From contig NZ_DS264586.1 in the NCBI RefSeq assembly GCF_000154225.1, positions 216,527-280,526 of the forward strand: 64,000 bases of DNA, given 5' to 3'. The translations under genes were made by a program, and so were the position numbers. The DNA is from Schaalia dentiphila ATCC 17982 (GTDB lineage Bacteria > Actinomycetota > Actinomycetes > Actinomycetales > Actinomycetaceae). Shown here piece by piece: positions 43,601 to 52,010 of this stretch. Each line of letters opens with the position of its first letter. Within the stretch, counting starts at the first letter, position 1. The notes under the pieces were generated by a model, which searched no databases, was not told the origin of the DNA, and saw only the letters and a list, made by a program, of their open reading frames with translations.

Positions 43601-44932
43601 CTAGGCGACAGTTTCGCTGCTATTGCGGGCGGAAGACTCGGCCAGTTCCTCGGGGCTGACAACGCCCTCGACGGAGACGCGGTCCAGGTAGGCCATACCG
43701 TCAAACGCCAGCTCGCGAGCATTCTCCGGGTCGCCCTCGGTGCCGATCGAGCCGTGGGCCATGCGGTCCACAATGAGCGCGATCGCGCCGTCGCCCGTCA
43801 CGTTGGTGGCGGTACCGAAGGAGTCCAGGGCGATGTAGGTGGCGATCATGAGCGCTACCTGGGCGTCGTTGAAGCCCAGCATGGAGCTCAGCAGGCCGGT
43901 GGCCGCCATGATGGCGCCGCCGGGCACGCCGGGGGCGGCGACCATGGTGATGCCCAGCATGAAGATGAAGCCGACCCACTGCAGGGAGCTCACCGTCAGG
44001 CCCTGGGTCAGGACGATAGCGAACGCGAAGGAGAAGATCTTCGAGGTCGAGCCAGCCAGGTGGATCGTCGCGCACAGCGGAATCGTGAAGGACGCGACCG
44101 CGTCGGACACGCCGTTCTTCTTCGTCTGACGCAGGGTCACCGGAATGGTGGCCGCGGACGAGGACGTGCCCAGAGCCGTCAGGTAGGCCGGCATCATCGT
44201 GAGGAGGGCCTTGAAGGGGTTACGACGCGCAACGAGGCCCGCGAAGCAGAACTGGGTCAGCAGGATGATGACCTCGAGGACCAGAACCACGATGACCACG
44301 CGCACCAGCGTCCGGATGACCGAAGCGGCCTCGCCCGTGTAGGTCAGGTTCAGGAAGATGCCGAAGATGTGCAGCGGCAGCAGCGGAATGATGATCGTCT
44401 CGATGAGACGGGTAATGATGGCGCGGAACTCGATGAAGCCCTTACGCAGCACGCCGCGTGGGACCATCGACAGGCCCAGGCCCACCACGAAGGACAGGAG
44501 CAGCGCCGTCATCACCTGCAGCGGCGCAGGCATCTCGATCGTGAAGTAGGACTCGAGGGCGCTGCCCGGCTCAGCCACATCCGCCAGCTGGGTGGAAGCG
44601 AGGAGGCGCGGGAACAGGGACGCGCACACCAGGTAGGTGAGGAAGCCCGAGAAGAGCGTCGACGCGTAGGCGATCGCCGTCGTGATGCCCAGCCACTTGC
44701 CCGCGCCTCGGCCCAGGTCCGCGATAGCGGGGGTCACGAGGCCGATGATGATCAGCGGGATAGAGAAGGACAGGAACTGGCTGAAGATCGCCGAGAAGGT
44801 CGCAAAAATACGGCCGATCTCGACGGGAACCAGGTGGTCGCCGCCAATACGGACGGATCCGAGGACGGTCGCGAGGATGATCGCAGCGATCACCCACACG
44901 AGGATTCCGGATTTACGCAGGAACTCGCGCAT
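43601..44932 (-). CDS. dicarboxylate/amino acid:cation symporter (DAACS family)
   Basis: The 443-residue protein has eight or so membrane segments and the family motifs: the Ser-rich re-entrant loop in LGTSSSAATIPVT, PLCATIHLAGS, AAPGVPGGAIMA and TATNVTGDGAIALIVD, which bind substrate and Na+ or H+. It imports glutamate, aspartate, serine/threonine or C4-dicarboxylates; the sequence alone does not decide. I chose the ATG at 44932, preceded by AAGGTG at the right spacing and followed at once by the first membrane segment. It is monocistronic, with its own terminator. Confidence 0.9.
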   Translation of the reverse strand: MREFLRKSGILVWVIAAIILATVLGSVRIGGDHLVPVEIGRIFATFSAIFSQFLSFSIPLIIIGLVTPAIADLGRGAGKWLGITTAIAYASTLFSGFLTYLVCASLFPRLLASTQLADVAEPGSALESYFTIEMPAPLQVMTALLLSFVVGLGLSMVPRGVLRKGFIEFRAIITRLIETIIIPLLPLHIFGIFLNLTYTGEAASVIRTLVRVVIVVLVLEVIILLTQFCFAGLVARRNPFKALLTMMPAYLTALGTSSSAATIPVTLRQTKKNGVSDAVASFTIPLCATIHLAGSTSKIFSFAFAIVLTQGLTVSSLQWVGFIFMLGITMVAAPGVPGGAIMAATGLLSSMLGFNDAQVALMIATYIALDSFGTATNVTGDGAIALIVDRMAHGSIGTEGDPENARELAFDGMAYLDRVSVEGVVSPEELAESSARNSSETVA

Positions 44933-45100
44933 GTGTTTCACCTTGACAATTAGGGATGATGGGGCGCTCATAGCATGCACGAGCTTTACGAATTCTTGAA
45001 GCGATAACCAGGATTCGGGATAGATGCGGCAAAAATCACGGAAGAAATATCGTGCTCGCGCAGGCCTGCCACCGCTCGCAACACCACTGTTCCCAGGGGT

Positions 45101-45391
45101 TTAGCGCACCGCCAGGGTGGAGACGTAGGGGGCGAACCACCAAATAATCGCGGCGAGAATCACGTACACCGCGACATCCATCAGACGAGCTCGCGACGCA
45201 AACCAGGGCCGTCCCGGCGTCCACAAACGCAGAGCACCCATGCCAACGAGGACAGCGACCATGAGCAGGACCGCGCGATGGCGATGATCGCTCACGGCCA
45301 GCGCAATCACGCCGAGAACGCCGAGCGCACTCAGGGCAGCGCCAAGCCACGCACCCACTCGTGCGCGCGCGGTCTTTTCCTCCTCATTCAC
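45101..45391 (-). CDS. DUF3017 small membrane protein
   Basis: The 96-residue protein has three membrane segments (GAALSALGVLGVIALAV, then AVLLMVAVLVGMGALRLW, then VAVYVILAAIIWWFAPYV) with an Arg/Pro-rich loop and a charged N-terminus. The pattern GALRLWTPGRPWFASRARLMDV matches the actinobacterial DUF3017 family, which has no known function. The 5' region lacks a good ribosome site. Confidence 0.75.
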   Translation of the reverse strand: MNEEEKTARARVGAWLGAALSALGVLGVIALAVSDHRHRAVLLMVAVLVGMGALRLWTPGRPWFASRARLMDVAVYVILAAIIWWFAPYVSTLAVR

Positions 45392-45504
45392 GCCCCTACC
45401 CTATCGCACGAGCGCTCGTCATCATGCGCGCGCTCATCTGCGTCCCACCAAGCCAACCACAGCCTCGTCTTTTCAAAAGAATAGGAATAAGGGGCATGCG
45501 GGTT

Positions 45505-45510
45505 TAGTAT
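45505..45510 (+). promoter_or_regulatory. -10 box for pta (TAGTAT)
   Basis: GGTTTAGTATTGG lies 57 bases before the pta GTG. A near-identical GGTTAGTATTGA occurs before ackA at about 47070. Confidence 0.5.
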
Positions 45511-45566
45511 TGGTCCAAAGGTCCCTGAGACCCGCAACATATTTCTCGCATCAAAGGAGCATTCGA

Positions 45567-47045
45567 GTGTCCCGCTTTATTGTCGTCGCCCCCGGTTCGT
45601 CGGAGGCAGCCGCCCTCGCTACTGACGAGCTGGCCCGCGTTCTCGGCGTCGCCACCGTCGACGCCCTGGCCGGCACGACGGCTACCGACGCCGCCCTCCG
45701 TCCCGCCTCTGCTCTGCCCGCCGCGGTCGAAGCCGTCCGCGCCGTCGGCGACGACGCGCTCATCGCCCCCGCCCGTGAGGCCTCGAACCGCGCCTTCGAC
45801 CACGTGGCCTGGAACCTGAACCTCGCCGCCTCCACCCGCGCCGGCGTCATCCTCGCCTTCGACGCCGAGGGCGCCAGCGCCGAGCTCCTCGCCGAAGAGA
45901 TCGCCGCCGCCCGCCTGCGCGCCGAGGCTGCTGCCGCCTCCGTCGTCGCCGTCGTCCTGACCGGTGGCGCCCCCGCGGTCGAGGCCGACGTCCCCGTCCT
46001 GACCCTGCCGCTGGGCGACGAGGCCGCAGCCACCCTGCGCACCACCGCCGCCCCCACCGCAGTCACCCCGCTTGCCTTCCAGGCGGACCTCATCGAGCGC
46101 GCCCGCGCCGAACGCAAGCGCATCGTCCTGCCCGAGCCCGACGACGACCGCGTTCTGCAGGCCGCCGCCCAGGTCCTCGCCGCCGGCATCGCCGACATCA
46201 CGTTCGTGGGCGACGCCGACTACGTCGCCAAGCGCGCCGGCGAGCTCGGCCTCGACCTGAGCGCCGCCCAGGTCATCTCCGTGAACGATCCCGCCTACCT
46301 CGAGCGTTACGCCGAGGAGTTCGCGCGCCTGCGCGCCAAGAAGGGCGTCACCCTTGAGCAGGCCCGCGAGAAGGTCACCGACGTGTCCTACTTCGGCACC
46401 ATGATGGTCCACATGGGCGACGCCGACGGCATGGTCTCGGGCGCTGCCCACACGACCGCGCACACGATCGTCCCCTCCTTCCAGATCATCAAGACCGCCC
46501 CCGGCGTCTCCGTCGTCTCCTCCATCTTCCTCATGGCGATGAAGGATCGCGTATGGGCGTTCGGCGACTGCGCCGTCAACCCCAACCCCACCGCCGAGCA
46601 GCTGGCCGACATCGCCGTGACCTCCGCGCGCACCGCCGCCCAATTCGGCGTCACCCCGCGCGTCGCCATGCTCTCCTACTCGACCGGCACCTCCGGGTCC
46701 GGCCCGGACGTCGACGTCGTCGTCGAGGCCACCCGCCTCGCCCGCGAGAAGGCCCCCGAGCTGGCCATCGAAGGCCCCATCCAGTTCGATGCTGCCGTCG
46801 ATGCGGCCGTCGCCGCCACCAAGCTGCCCGGCTCCGAGGTCGCCGGCAAGGCCACCGTCTTCGTCTTCCCCTCGCTGGAAGCCGGAAACATCGGCTACAA
46901 GGCGGTCCAGCGCTCCTCCGGCGCCGTCGCTGTCGGCCCCGTCCTGCAGGGCCTCAACAAGCCCGTCAACGACCTGTCGCGCGGCGCCCTCGTCGAAGAC
47001 ATCGTCAACACCGTCGCCCTGACCGCCGTCCAGGCCCAGGGCTGA
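45567..47045 (+). CDS. pta: phosphate acetyltransferase
   Basis: The 492-residue enzyme makes acetyl phosphate from acetyl-CoA. The C-terminal catalytic domain has AERKRIVLPEPDDDRVLQAA, DGMVSGAAHTTAHTI, AFGDCAVNPNPTAEQLADIA, SYSTGTSGSG and PSLEAGNIGYKAVQR. The N-terminal 170 residues resemble a shortened, degenerate form of the DRTGG/P-loop region found in long Pta. Translation starts at the GTG at 45567 behind AAAGGAG. It is followed by ackA, giving the Pta-AckA route that yields ATP and acetate. Confidence 0.94.
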   Translation: MSRFIVVAPGSSEAAALATDELARVLGVATVDALAGTTATDAALRPASALPAAVEAVRAVGDDALIAPAREASNRAFDHVAWNLNLAASTRAGVILAFDAEGASAELLAEEIAAARLRAEAAAASVVAVVLTGGAPAVEADVPVLTLPLGDEAAATLRTTAAPTAVTPLAFQADLIERARAERKRIVLPEPDDDRVLQAAAQVLAAGIADITFVGDADYVAKRAGELGLDLSAAQVISVNDPAYLERYAEEFARLRAKKGVTLEQAREKVTDVSYFGTMMVHMGDADGMVSGAAHTTAHTIVPSFQIIKTAPGVSVVSSIFLMAMKDRVWAFGDCAVNPNPTAEQLADIAVTSARTAAQFGVTPRVAMLSYSTGTSGSGPDVDVVVEATRLAREKAPELAIEGPIQFDAAVDAAVAATKLPGSEVAGKATVFVFPSLEAGNIGYKAVQRSSGAVAVGPVLQGLNKPVNDLSRGALVEDIVNTVALTAVQAQG

Positions 47046-47053
47046 ACGGGACT

Positions 47054-47114
47054 GAGGTCCCGGGGTCCGGTTAGTATTGATGCGAACCGAGCCCCGGCCT
47101 CGTACTTTTTCTTT
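47054..47114 (+). terminator. hairpin plus T-run between pta and ackA
   Basis: GAGG, CCGGGG and CGGTT on the left pair in order with GAACCG, CCCCGG and CCTC on the right, giving a bulged stem of about 16 pairs followed by ACTTTTTCTTT. The right arm contains an exact copy of the 12-mer. The ackA -10 candidate TAGTAT lies in the loop. Confidence 0.7.
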
Positions 47115-47143
47115 CCTATCCCCACAACACGAAAGGCGAACGC

Positions 47144-48343
47144 GTGTCCTCGTCCTCCGTCCTCGTCATTAACTCCGGCTCCTCCTCCATCAAGTACCAG
47201 CTTGTCGACCCCGAAACCGGCGACGCCATCGCCAAGGGCCTCGTCGAGCGCATCGGTGACCCCATGGGCCTCATCAAGCACGTCCACGGCGACGCCGTCA
47301 CCGAAGAAGAGCTCCCAGTTCCCGACCACACCGTCGGCATGCGCGAGGTTCTGCGCCTCTTCGACACGGAGGGCCCGACCCTGGCCGAGGCCGGCATCGT
47401 CGCCGTCGGTCACCGCGTCGTTCAGGGCGGCCGCCACTTCGACGGCCCGGCCCTCATCACCAACGAGGTCCGCGACCTGATCGAAGAGCTGTGCCCGCTG
47501 GCTCCGCTGCACAACCCCGCCCACCTCAAGGGCATCGACGTGGCGCGCGAGCTCATGCCCGACGTCCCCCATGTCGCCGTCTTCGACACCGCGTTCTTCC
47601 AGCAGCTGCCCGCCCGCTCGGCCCTGTACGCCCTCGAGACCGAGACCGCCGAGAAGTACTCCGTGCGCCGCTACGGCGCCCACGGCACCTCCCACCAGTT
47701 CGTCTCCCATGAGATCGCGAAGCTGGAAGGCCGCGACGACCTCAAGCAGATCGTCATGCACCTGGGCAACGGCGCGTCCGTGTCCGCCGTCAAGAACGGC
47801 CACCCGATCGACACCTCCATGGGCCTGACCCCCCTCGAGGGCCTCATGATGGGCACCCGCACCGGCGACATCGACCCGGCCGTCGTGTTCCACCTGCAGC
47901 GCGTCGCCGGCATGAGCGTCGACGAGGTCGACACCCTCTTCAACAAGAAGTCCGGCATGAAGGGCATGACCGGCGAGTCCGACATGCGCTCCGTGTGGGA
48001 AATGATCCACAACGATGACGCCCCCGAGGTTCAGCAGCGCGCCCGTACCGCCATGGACGTGTACATCAACCGCCTGCTGAAGTACGTGGGTTCCTACACC
48101 GCCGAGCTGGGAGGCCTGGACGTCATCACCTTCACCGCCGGCATCGGCGAGAACGACCACGACGTGCGCCGCGAGCTGGCAGAGGCCCTCGCCCCCTTCG
48201 GCGTCAAGATCGACGTCGAGGCGAACAAGGTTCGCTCCGGCGAGCCGCGCGTCGTCTCCGCTCCCGACTCGACCGTGAAGATCTACGTCTTCCCGACCAA
48301 CGAGGAGCTGGCGATCGCCCGCCAGGCGCTGACCTTCGCCTGA
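47144..48343 (+). CDS. ackA: acetate kinase
   Basis: The 399-residue kinase converts acetyl phosphate plus ADP to acetate plus ATP. It shows VLVINSGSSSIKYQL at the N-terminus, the second signature VGHRVVQGGRHF, FDTAFFQQLP, RYGAHGTSHQFVS, HLGNGASVSAVKNG, MGLTPLEGLMMGTR and TAGIGEND: full-length with all catalytic residues (Asn, Arg, Asp, Glu) in place. Translation starts at a GTG behind GAAAGG. It is separated from pta by a hairpin with a T-run that could reduce or regulate read-through. Confidence 0.97.
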   Translation: MSSSSVLVINSGSSSIKYQLVDPETGDAIAKGLVERIGDPMGLIKHVHGDAVTEEELPVPDHTVGMREVLRLFDTEGPTLAEAGIVAVGHRVVQGGRHFDGPALITNEVRDLIEELCPLAPLHNPAHLKGIDVARELMPDVPHVAVFDTAFFQQLPARSALYALETETAEKYSVRRYGAHGTSHQFVSHEIAKLEGRDDLKQIVMHLGNGASVSAVKNGHPIDTSMGLTPLEGLMMGTRTGDIDPAVVFHLQRVAGMSVDEVDTLFNKKSGMKGMTGESDMRSVWEMIHNDDAPEVQQRARTAMDVYINRLLKYVGSYTAELGGLDVITFTAGIGENDHDVRRELAEALAPFGVKIDVEANKVRSGEPRVVSAPDSTVKIYVFPTNEELAIARQALTFA

Positions 48344-48356
48344 TCGCTTCGCGTTG

Positions 48357-48393
48357 ACGAGGCCGGGGTTCCCACGTGGGGCCCCGGCCTCGG
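48357..48393 (+). terminator. terminator after ackA
   Basis: CGAGGCCGGGG and CCCCGGCCTCG pair perfectly over 11 bases around a 13-base loop. The arms are an inverted pair of the dispersed 12-mer (one exact, one with a final G). A TATCCT -10 box for the next gene follows at 48397-48402. Confidence 0.82.
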
Positions 48394-48431
48394 GCGTATC
48401 CTGGGCGAGTAGCCACCTCGAGGAGGGCCTC

Positions 48432-49187
48432 ATGAACAGCGATGTTTCAACCTTGGCGGCTTGGATCGCCGCATCACCATCGACCGTGTTTTTCGGCGGG
48501 GCGGGCGTGTCCACCGAGTCTGGTATCCCGGACTTTCGTGGGGCGAACGGCTTCTACTTTCAGGAGCGCGAGATTCCCCTCGAGACGGTCCTGAGTATCG
48601 ACTTCTTTGAGCGGCACCCGCAGGCCTACTGGGAGTGGTTCCACGAGATCTACCGTCCGGTGGAGCCCAACGGCGCGCACAGGGCACTGGCGTCTCTGGA
48701 GGCCGCGGGGCGCCTGGACGCGGTCATCACGCAGAACATCGATGGCCTGCACCAGCGGGCCGGGTCGCGCGCCGTGTGGGAGCTGCACGGCAATTGGGAG
48801 CGGCTCGTGTGCACGAGCTGTGGGGCCGTCGCATCACTAGGCGATTCCGTCAGGGTTGATGGGGATCCCGTGCCCGCGTGCCCCTCGTGTGCCTCGCAGA
48901 TGCGCCCCGACATCGTTATGTACGGTGAGTCCCTCGACCAGGGCGTCATCGAGGCTGCCGTGTCCGCCATCTCGCGGGCATCCACGCTGATCGTGGCGGG
49001 CACGTCCCTCGTGGTCTACCCGGCGGCGGGCCTCATCAACTATTTCTCCGGGGATCACCTGGTGCTGTTGAACGCCACCCCAACCTCGGCCGACGCCCAC
49101 GCCGACCTGATCATCCGCGAGCCAGTGGGCGCGACCCTCGACCGCGTCATGGACGAGCTGCGCGCACGGGGTGTTCTGCCTGCGTAG
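48432..49187 (+). CDS. cobB: Sir2-family NAD-dependent protein deacylase
   Basis: The 251-residue protein removes acyl groups from lysines while consuming NAD+. It has GGAGVSTESGIPDFRG, TQNIDGLHQRAGS, the catalytic His in WELHGNW, and two Cys pairs (CTSC, CPSC) for the structural Zn. AGTSLVVYPAAGL and LLNATPT follow. GAGGAGG before the ATG at 48432 decides the start. It sits next to acetate kinase, whose product acetyl phosphate drives lysine acetylation, and next to NAD genes, so its location makes metabolic sense on both sides. Confidence 0.94.
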   Translation: MNSDVSTLAAWIAASPSTVFFGGAGVSTESGIPDFRGANGFYFQEREIPLETVLSIDFFERHPQAYWEWFHEIYRPVEPNGAHRALASLEAAGRLDAVITQNIDGLHQRAGSRAVWELHGNWERLVCTSCGAVASLGDSVRVDGDPVPACPSCASQMRPDIVMYGESLDQGVIEAAVSAISRASTLIVAGTSLVVYPAAGLINYFSGDHLVLLNATPTSADAHADLIIREPVGATLDRVMDELRARGVLPA

Positions 49188-49211
49188 GCGTTGGCGCACG
49201 AACCCGCAGGC

Positions 49212-50117
49212 TCAGCCCTCCCCCAGCCCGGCGGGGTCGACGAGGGACAGGGCGCGCGGGGCGCGCGAAATCCGCACGCTTTGGCCCCACGTGAGGGTCA
49301 AGCGGTCGGACTCCATGCCATCGCCGAACAGCACGAGGGATTCGGAGGCAACGACGAGGCCGAGGTCTTCGCCCTCATCCAGGATGCCCTCGGTGTACTC
49401 GACGCCGGTGAAGGGTGAGGGCCACGCCTCGCGCACGAACCACGCGAGCGAGCGCGAGGTCGGCGCGGGCAACTCCCCCATGTGGCGTCCGCGTTTGAGG
49501 GAGGCTCCCCACCCGGTCGCCCCGGTCCCCGTTGAGATGACAAGCCCGGAGGAGGACTGGCGCTCGACGACGGACCCGGCCCGCAGCTCGTAGCGGGCGC
49601 TCTGGTGGCTCGGATGCCCGATGAAGACCTCGTTGAGGGCCCGCAGCGATCGCGAGTCGTCAACGCTCGCCTGCACCATCGTGAGGTGATCGACGCGCAG
49701 GTCGGCGCCCTCGTCGAGGCGGCGCAGCGCGCAGATGCCCTCCTCGGGCGCACAGCGAACGAGCACACCGGCCTGAGACTCGGGAACCGAGTTGATCCCA
49801 ACGACGACCTGGGTGTCGACGTACTTGGCGACGTTGGCCACGAGACCGTCGGGTCCCACGACGACGATGACGTCCTCGGGGGCAAAGAGGAAGCGCGACA
49901 GGGAATCGCGCTCGACGTCGGCGCTCGCCCACCCGTCCGGTATTCCTACCCGCACGCGAGCCAGGGCGGCCACGTGAGACTCGTGCGCACGCTCGACGGA
50001 CTCAAGGGTGCGCCCGCGGCTGCGCAGGACGAATTCGACCTGGCCGCGCGTGGAGTAGCGGTCCATGAGCTCGTCGAACTCGGTGGGGCGTCGGACGATG
50101 ACGGCGCGGCGGCGCAT
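49212..50117 (-). CDS. divergent NAD-kinase-like protein
   Basis: The 301-residue protein has the NAD/diacylglycerol kinase fold. Its nucleotide loop reads VVGPDGLVANVAKYV, so the usual GGDG is G-P-D-G with the catalytic Asp kept. ALNEVFIGH corresponds to the NE motif, and SSGLVISTGTGATGWG to the DGLxxSTPTGSTAY loop. No conventional NAD kinase has been seen elsewhere in the window. The changes suggest a different substrate or a regulatory role. It starts two bases after the SPFH gene stop, so both are made from one transcript driven from the nrtR intergenic region. Toxicity or lipid kinase roles are possible but unsupported. Confidence 0.75.
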   Translation of the reverse strand: MRRRAVIVRRPTEFDELMDRYSTRGQVEFVLRSRGRTLESVERAHESHVAALARVRVGIPDGWASADVERDSLSRFLFAPEDVIVVVGPDGLVANVAKYVDTQVVVGINSVPESQAGVLVRCAPEEGICALRRLDEGADLRVDHLTMVQASVDDSRSLRALNEVFIGHPSHQSARYELRAGSVVERQSSSGLVISTGTGATGWGASLKRGRHMGELPAPTSRSLAWFVREAWPSPFTGVEYTEGILDEGEDLGLVVASESLVLFGDGMESDRLTLTWGQSVRISRAPRALSLVDPAGLGEG

Positions 50118-50119
50118 AA

Positions 50120-51130
50120 CTACTGTCCCGCCTTTGCGGAGCCGGTGAAGGCAGCGACAAGATCGCTGAGCACATCGGCGGTGATGGTGATGTTCCCGAA
50201 GGACGGCATGTTCTTCGCCATTTCCTTCAGCGCGAGGGCACGCGCCACCTCGGGCCCAGCCTGCGCGAGCGCCTGGATGTAGGCGGCGTCGTTGGCGATG
50301 CGGGCGCGGCCCGCGGTGTTCCAGTCGACCTCGTACGCCTTAGCTTTTTCAGTGATACGGCGCGCTTCCGCTTCGACCTCAATAGCGTCTGCGGCCGCCT
50401 TCTCTTCGGCTTCGCGCCTGGCGTTATGACCTTCCTGATCGACGAGGTCGGCACGCTTGCGGGCCAGATCCAGCTTGGATTGCATCTCGTTTTCGGAGAT
50501 CTGGGACTCGCGCTCGACCGCGAGCGCCCGGCGCTCGTAGAGGGCGCGGTCGGCCTCGGCCTGGAGTTGCTCGAGGAGCGGGGCGCGCAGGGAGGATTCG
50601 ACCCCTTCGTCCGGGCGCAGGCTCAGCAGGCGCGCGTCGACGACGGCAACGCCGGTGGCGCGCAGCTGATGATCGTCCGCGAAGGCTTGGGTCAGCACGC
50701 GTCCGACCCGTTCGAGGGATCCGGAAATGGCGTCGGTCAGCGTCATCTCGCCGATTGCCGAGGCCAGGGCGGAGAAGGCGATGCGGGTGACGGTTTCGTC
50801 GATCTGCCACAGCCCCTGGGCATCTGCTCCCGCTTCGCGCGGATAGAGCCCGAAGTCGTAGTGTGCTGCGGCGGCTTCTGCGTCCTCGATGTGGTAGGTG
50901 ATGGCAACCTGCGCGTTGATGTTCTGCTGATCCGCGGTGGTCGCCTGCACGAGGAAGCTGTGGGCGCGGTTGGCGGTGGGGACCTCGGCGAGCGCGCAGC
51001 GGCCGGCTCGCAGCCAGAAGGACTGGCCGACGCCGGATCGGATCGTGCGTCCGGCGCGGATCTGGACGACGTGATCGCCGGCGCCGCCCTGGTAGCGGAT
51101 GAGGAAGGGGTGGTGGCGAAGGGTTCCCAT
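50120..51130 (-). CDS. SPFH/band-7 (prohibitin-like) domain protein
   Basis: The 336-residue protein has an SPFH domain at about residues 20-170 (RTIRSGVGQSFWLRAGR, VQATTADQQNINAQVAITYHI) and a long charged helix with coiled-coil character (LDLARKRADLVDQEGHNARR, then AAADAIEVEAEARRITEKAK). It ends with a short hydrophobic stretch. It lacks the usual N-terminal membrane hairpin, so membrane attachment, if any, must be peripheral or through partners. SPFH proteins form large scaffolds. It is the first gene of a pair with the NAD-kinase-like gene, divergent from nrtR. AAGGAG is upstream of the ATG. Confidence 0.85.
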   Translation of the reverse strand: MGTLRHHPFLIRYQGGAGDHVVQIRAGRTIRSGVGQSFWLRAGRCALAEVPTANRAHSFLVQATTADQQNINAQVAITYHIEDAEAAAAHYDFGLYPREAGADAQGLWQIDETVTRIAFSALASAIGEMTLTDAISGSLERVGRVLTQAFADDHQLRATGVAVVDARLLSLRPDEGVESSLRAPLLEQLQAEADRALYERRALAVERESQISENEMQSKLDLARKRADLVDQEGHNARREAEEKAAADAIEVEAEARRITEKAKAYEVDWNTAGRARIANDAAYIQALAQAGPEVARALALKEMAKNMPSFGNITITADVLSDLVAAFTGSAKAGQ

Positions 51131-51196
51131 GATGACTCCTTGGTTGGGTGGTGAACCACTTGTTTATGTCAGGATGACGATAACCCCTCACTGCAT

Positions 51197-51228
51197 TTAA
51201 TGTCAACTCGACACAAATAGGCTAGGCT
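51197..51228. promoter_or_regulatory. candidate NrtR box overlapping divergent promoters
   Basis: TTAATGTC-AACTC-GACACAAA (51197-51217) is an imperfect dyad. Read leftward it contains TTGACA (51201-51206), a good -35 for the SPFH gene, with TTATCG 17 bases on. Read rightward it lies just upstream of TAGGCT (51223-51228), a -10 that ends six bases before the nrtR ATG. One bound repressor could thus switch off both transcripts. Assignment to NrtR is inferred from position; the sequence was not compared with known NrtR sites. Confidence 0.55.
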
Positions 51229-51234
51229 TGCACC

Positions 51235-51990
51235 ATGACTTCACCCCTGACCATTCCCGTCGCGGTCGACATCGTCGCCCTGACGGTCATCGACCACACG
51301 CTCCACGCGCTCGTCGTGCGGCGCGGTATTGAGCCTTTCAAGGATCACTTGGCACTCCCCGGCGGCTTTCTGCGCGAGAGCGAGCAGACCGAGGAGGCGG
51401 CAGCGCGCGAACTCGAGGAGGAAACCGGCATTACTCCGCCAGGACATCTCGAACAGCTGCGTTCCTACGGACCGGAAGGCCGCGACCCGCGCGGGCCCGT
51501 TCTCTCCGTCGCCTACCTCCTCCTCGCCCCCTCGTTCTCACCAACCCGCTCGGGCGGCGACGCCGCGGGAGCCCTCTGGCACCCCGTCGACGCCCTCCTT
51601 GCGCCCACCTCGCCCCTCGCCTTCGATCACGCGGAAATCCTCGCAGACGGAGTAGAGCGCGCCCGCTCCAAGATCGAATACTCACCCCTGGCCACGTCCT
51701 TCTGCGGCCCCGAGTTCACGATCACGCAGCTGCGCACCACGTACGAAGCCATCTGGGGATCGGCGCTCGACCCGCGCAACTTCCACCGCAAAGCAACAAA
51801 AACCGCGTCATTCATCGAACCAACGGGTGGCACGGTGCGCGAGGGTGCCGGGCGCCCGGCCGCCCTCTACCGACTCGTCCGGGGCGTCGATGCTACGGCC
51901 TTCGTCCTCGACCCGCCCCTACGCCGCCCACCCGCCCCAGCCCCGGCCTCGTCGATGAAGAGCGCGAGCGCGCCGAGTGCGCAAGAATAG
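51235..51990 (+). CDS. nrtR: NrtR-family regulator (Nudix domain plus winged helix)
   Basis: The 251-residue protein has an N-terminal Nudix domain with an intact Nudix box (G44, E50, R58-E59, E62-E63, G65) and a C-terminal winged helix with ITQLRTTYEAIWG followed by DPRNFHRKATK, the NrtR pattern. NrtR proteins repress NAD synthesis genes and respond to ADP-ribose or related nucleotides. Many have lost catalysis, but the box here is complete, so hydrolase activity may be retained. nadE begins 20 bases after its stop. The ATG at 51235 is leaderless, six bases from its -10 box. Confidence 0.86.
   Translation: MTSPLTIPVAVDIVALTVIDHTLHALVVRRGIEPFKDHLALPGGFLRESEQTEEAAARELEEETGITPPGHLEQLRSYGPEGRDPRGPVLSVAYLLLAPSFSPTRSGGDAAGALWHPVDALLAPTSPLAFDHAEILADGVERARSKIEYSPLATSFCGPEFTITQLRTTYEAIWGSALDPRNFHRKATKTASFIEPTGGTVREGAGRPAALYRLVRGVDATAFVLDPPLRRPPAPAPASSMKSASAPSAQE
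51941..51952 (+). repeat. copy of the 12-mer CCCCGGCCTCGT
   Basis: Exact copy inside the last codons of nrtR, encoding part of the Pro/Ala/Ser-rich tail, 59 bases before nadE. Confidence 0.85.
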
Positions 51991-52010
51991 CCCAGTACCG
52001 AAGGAGAACC

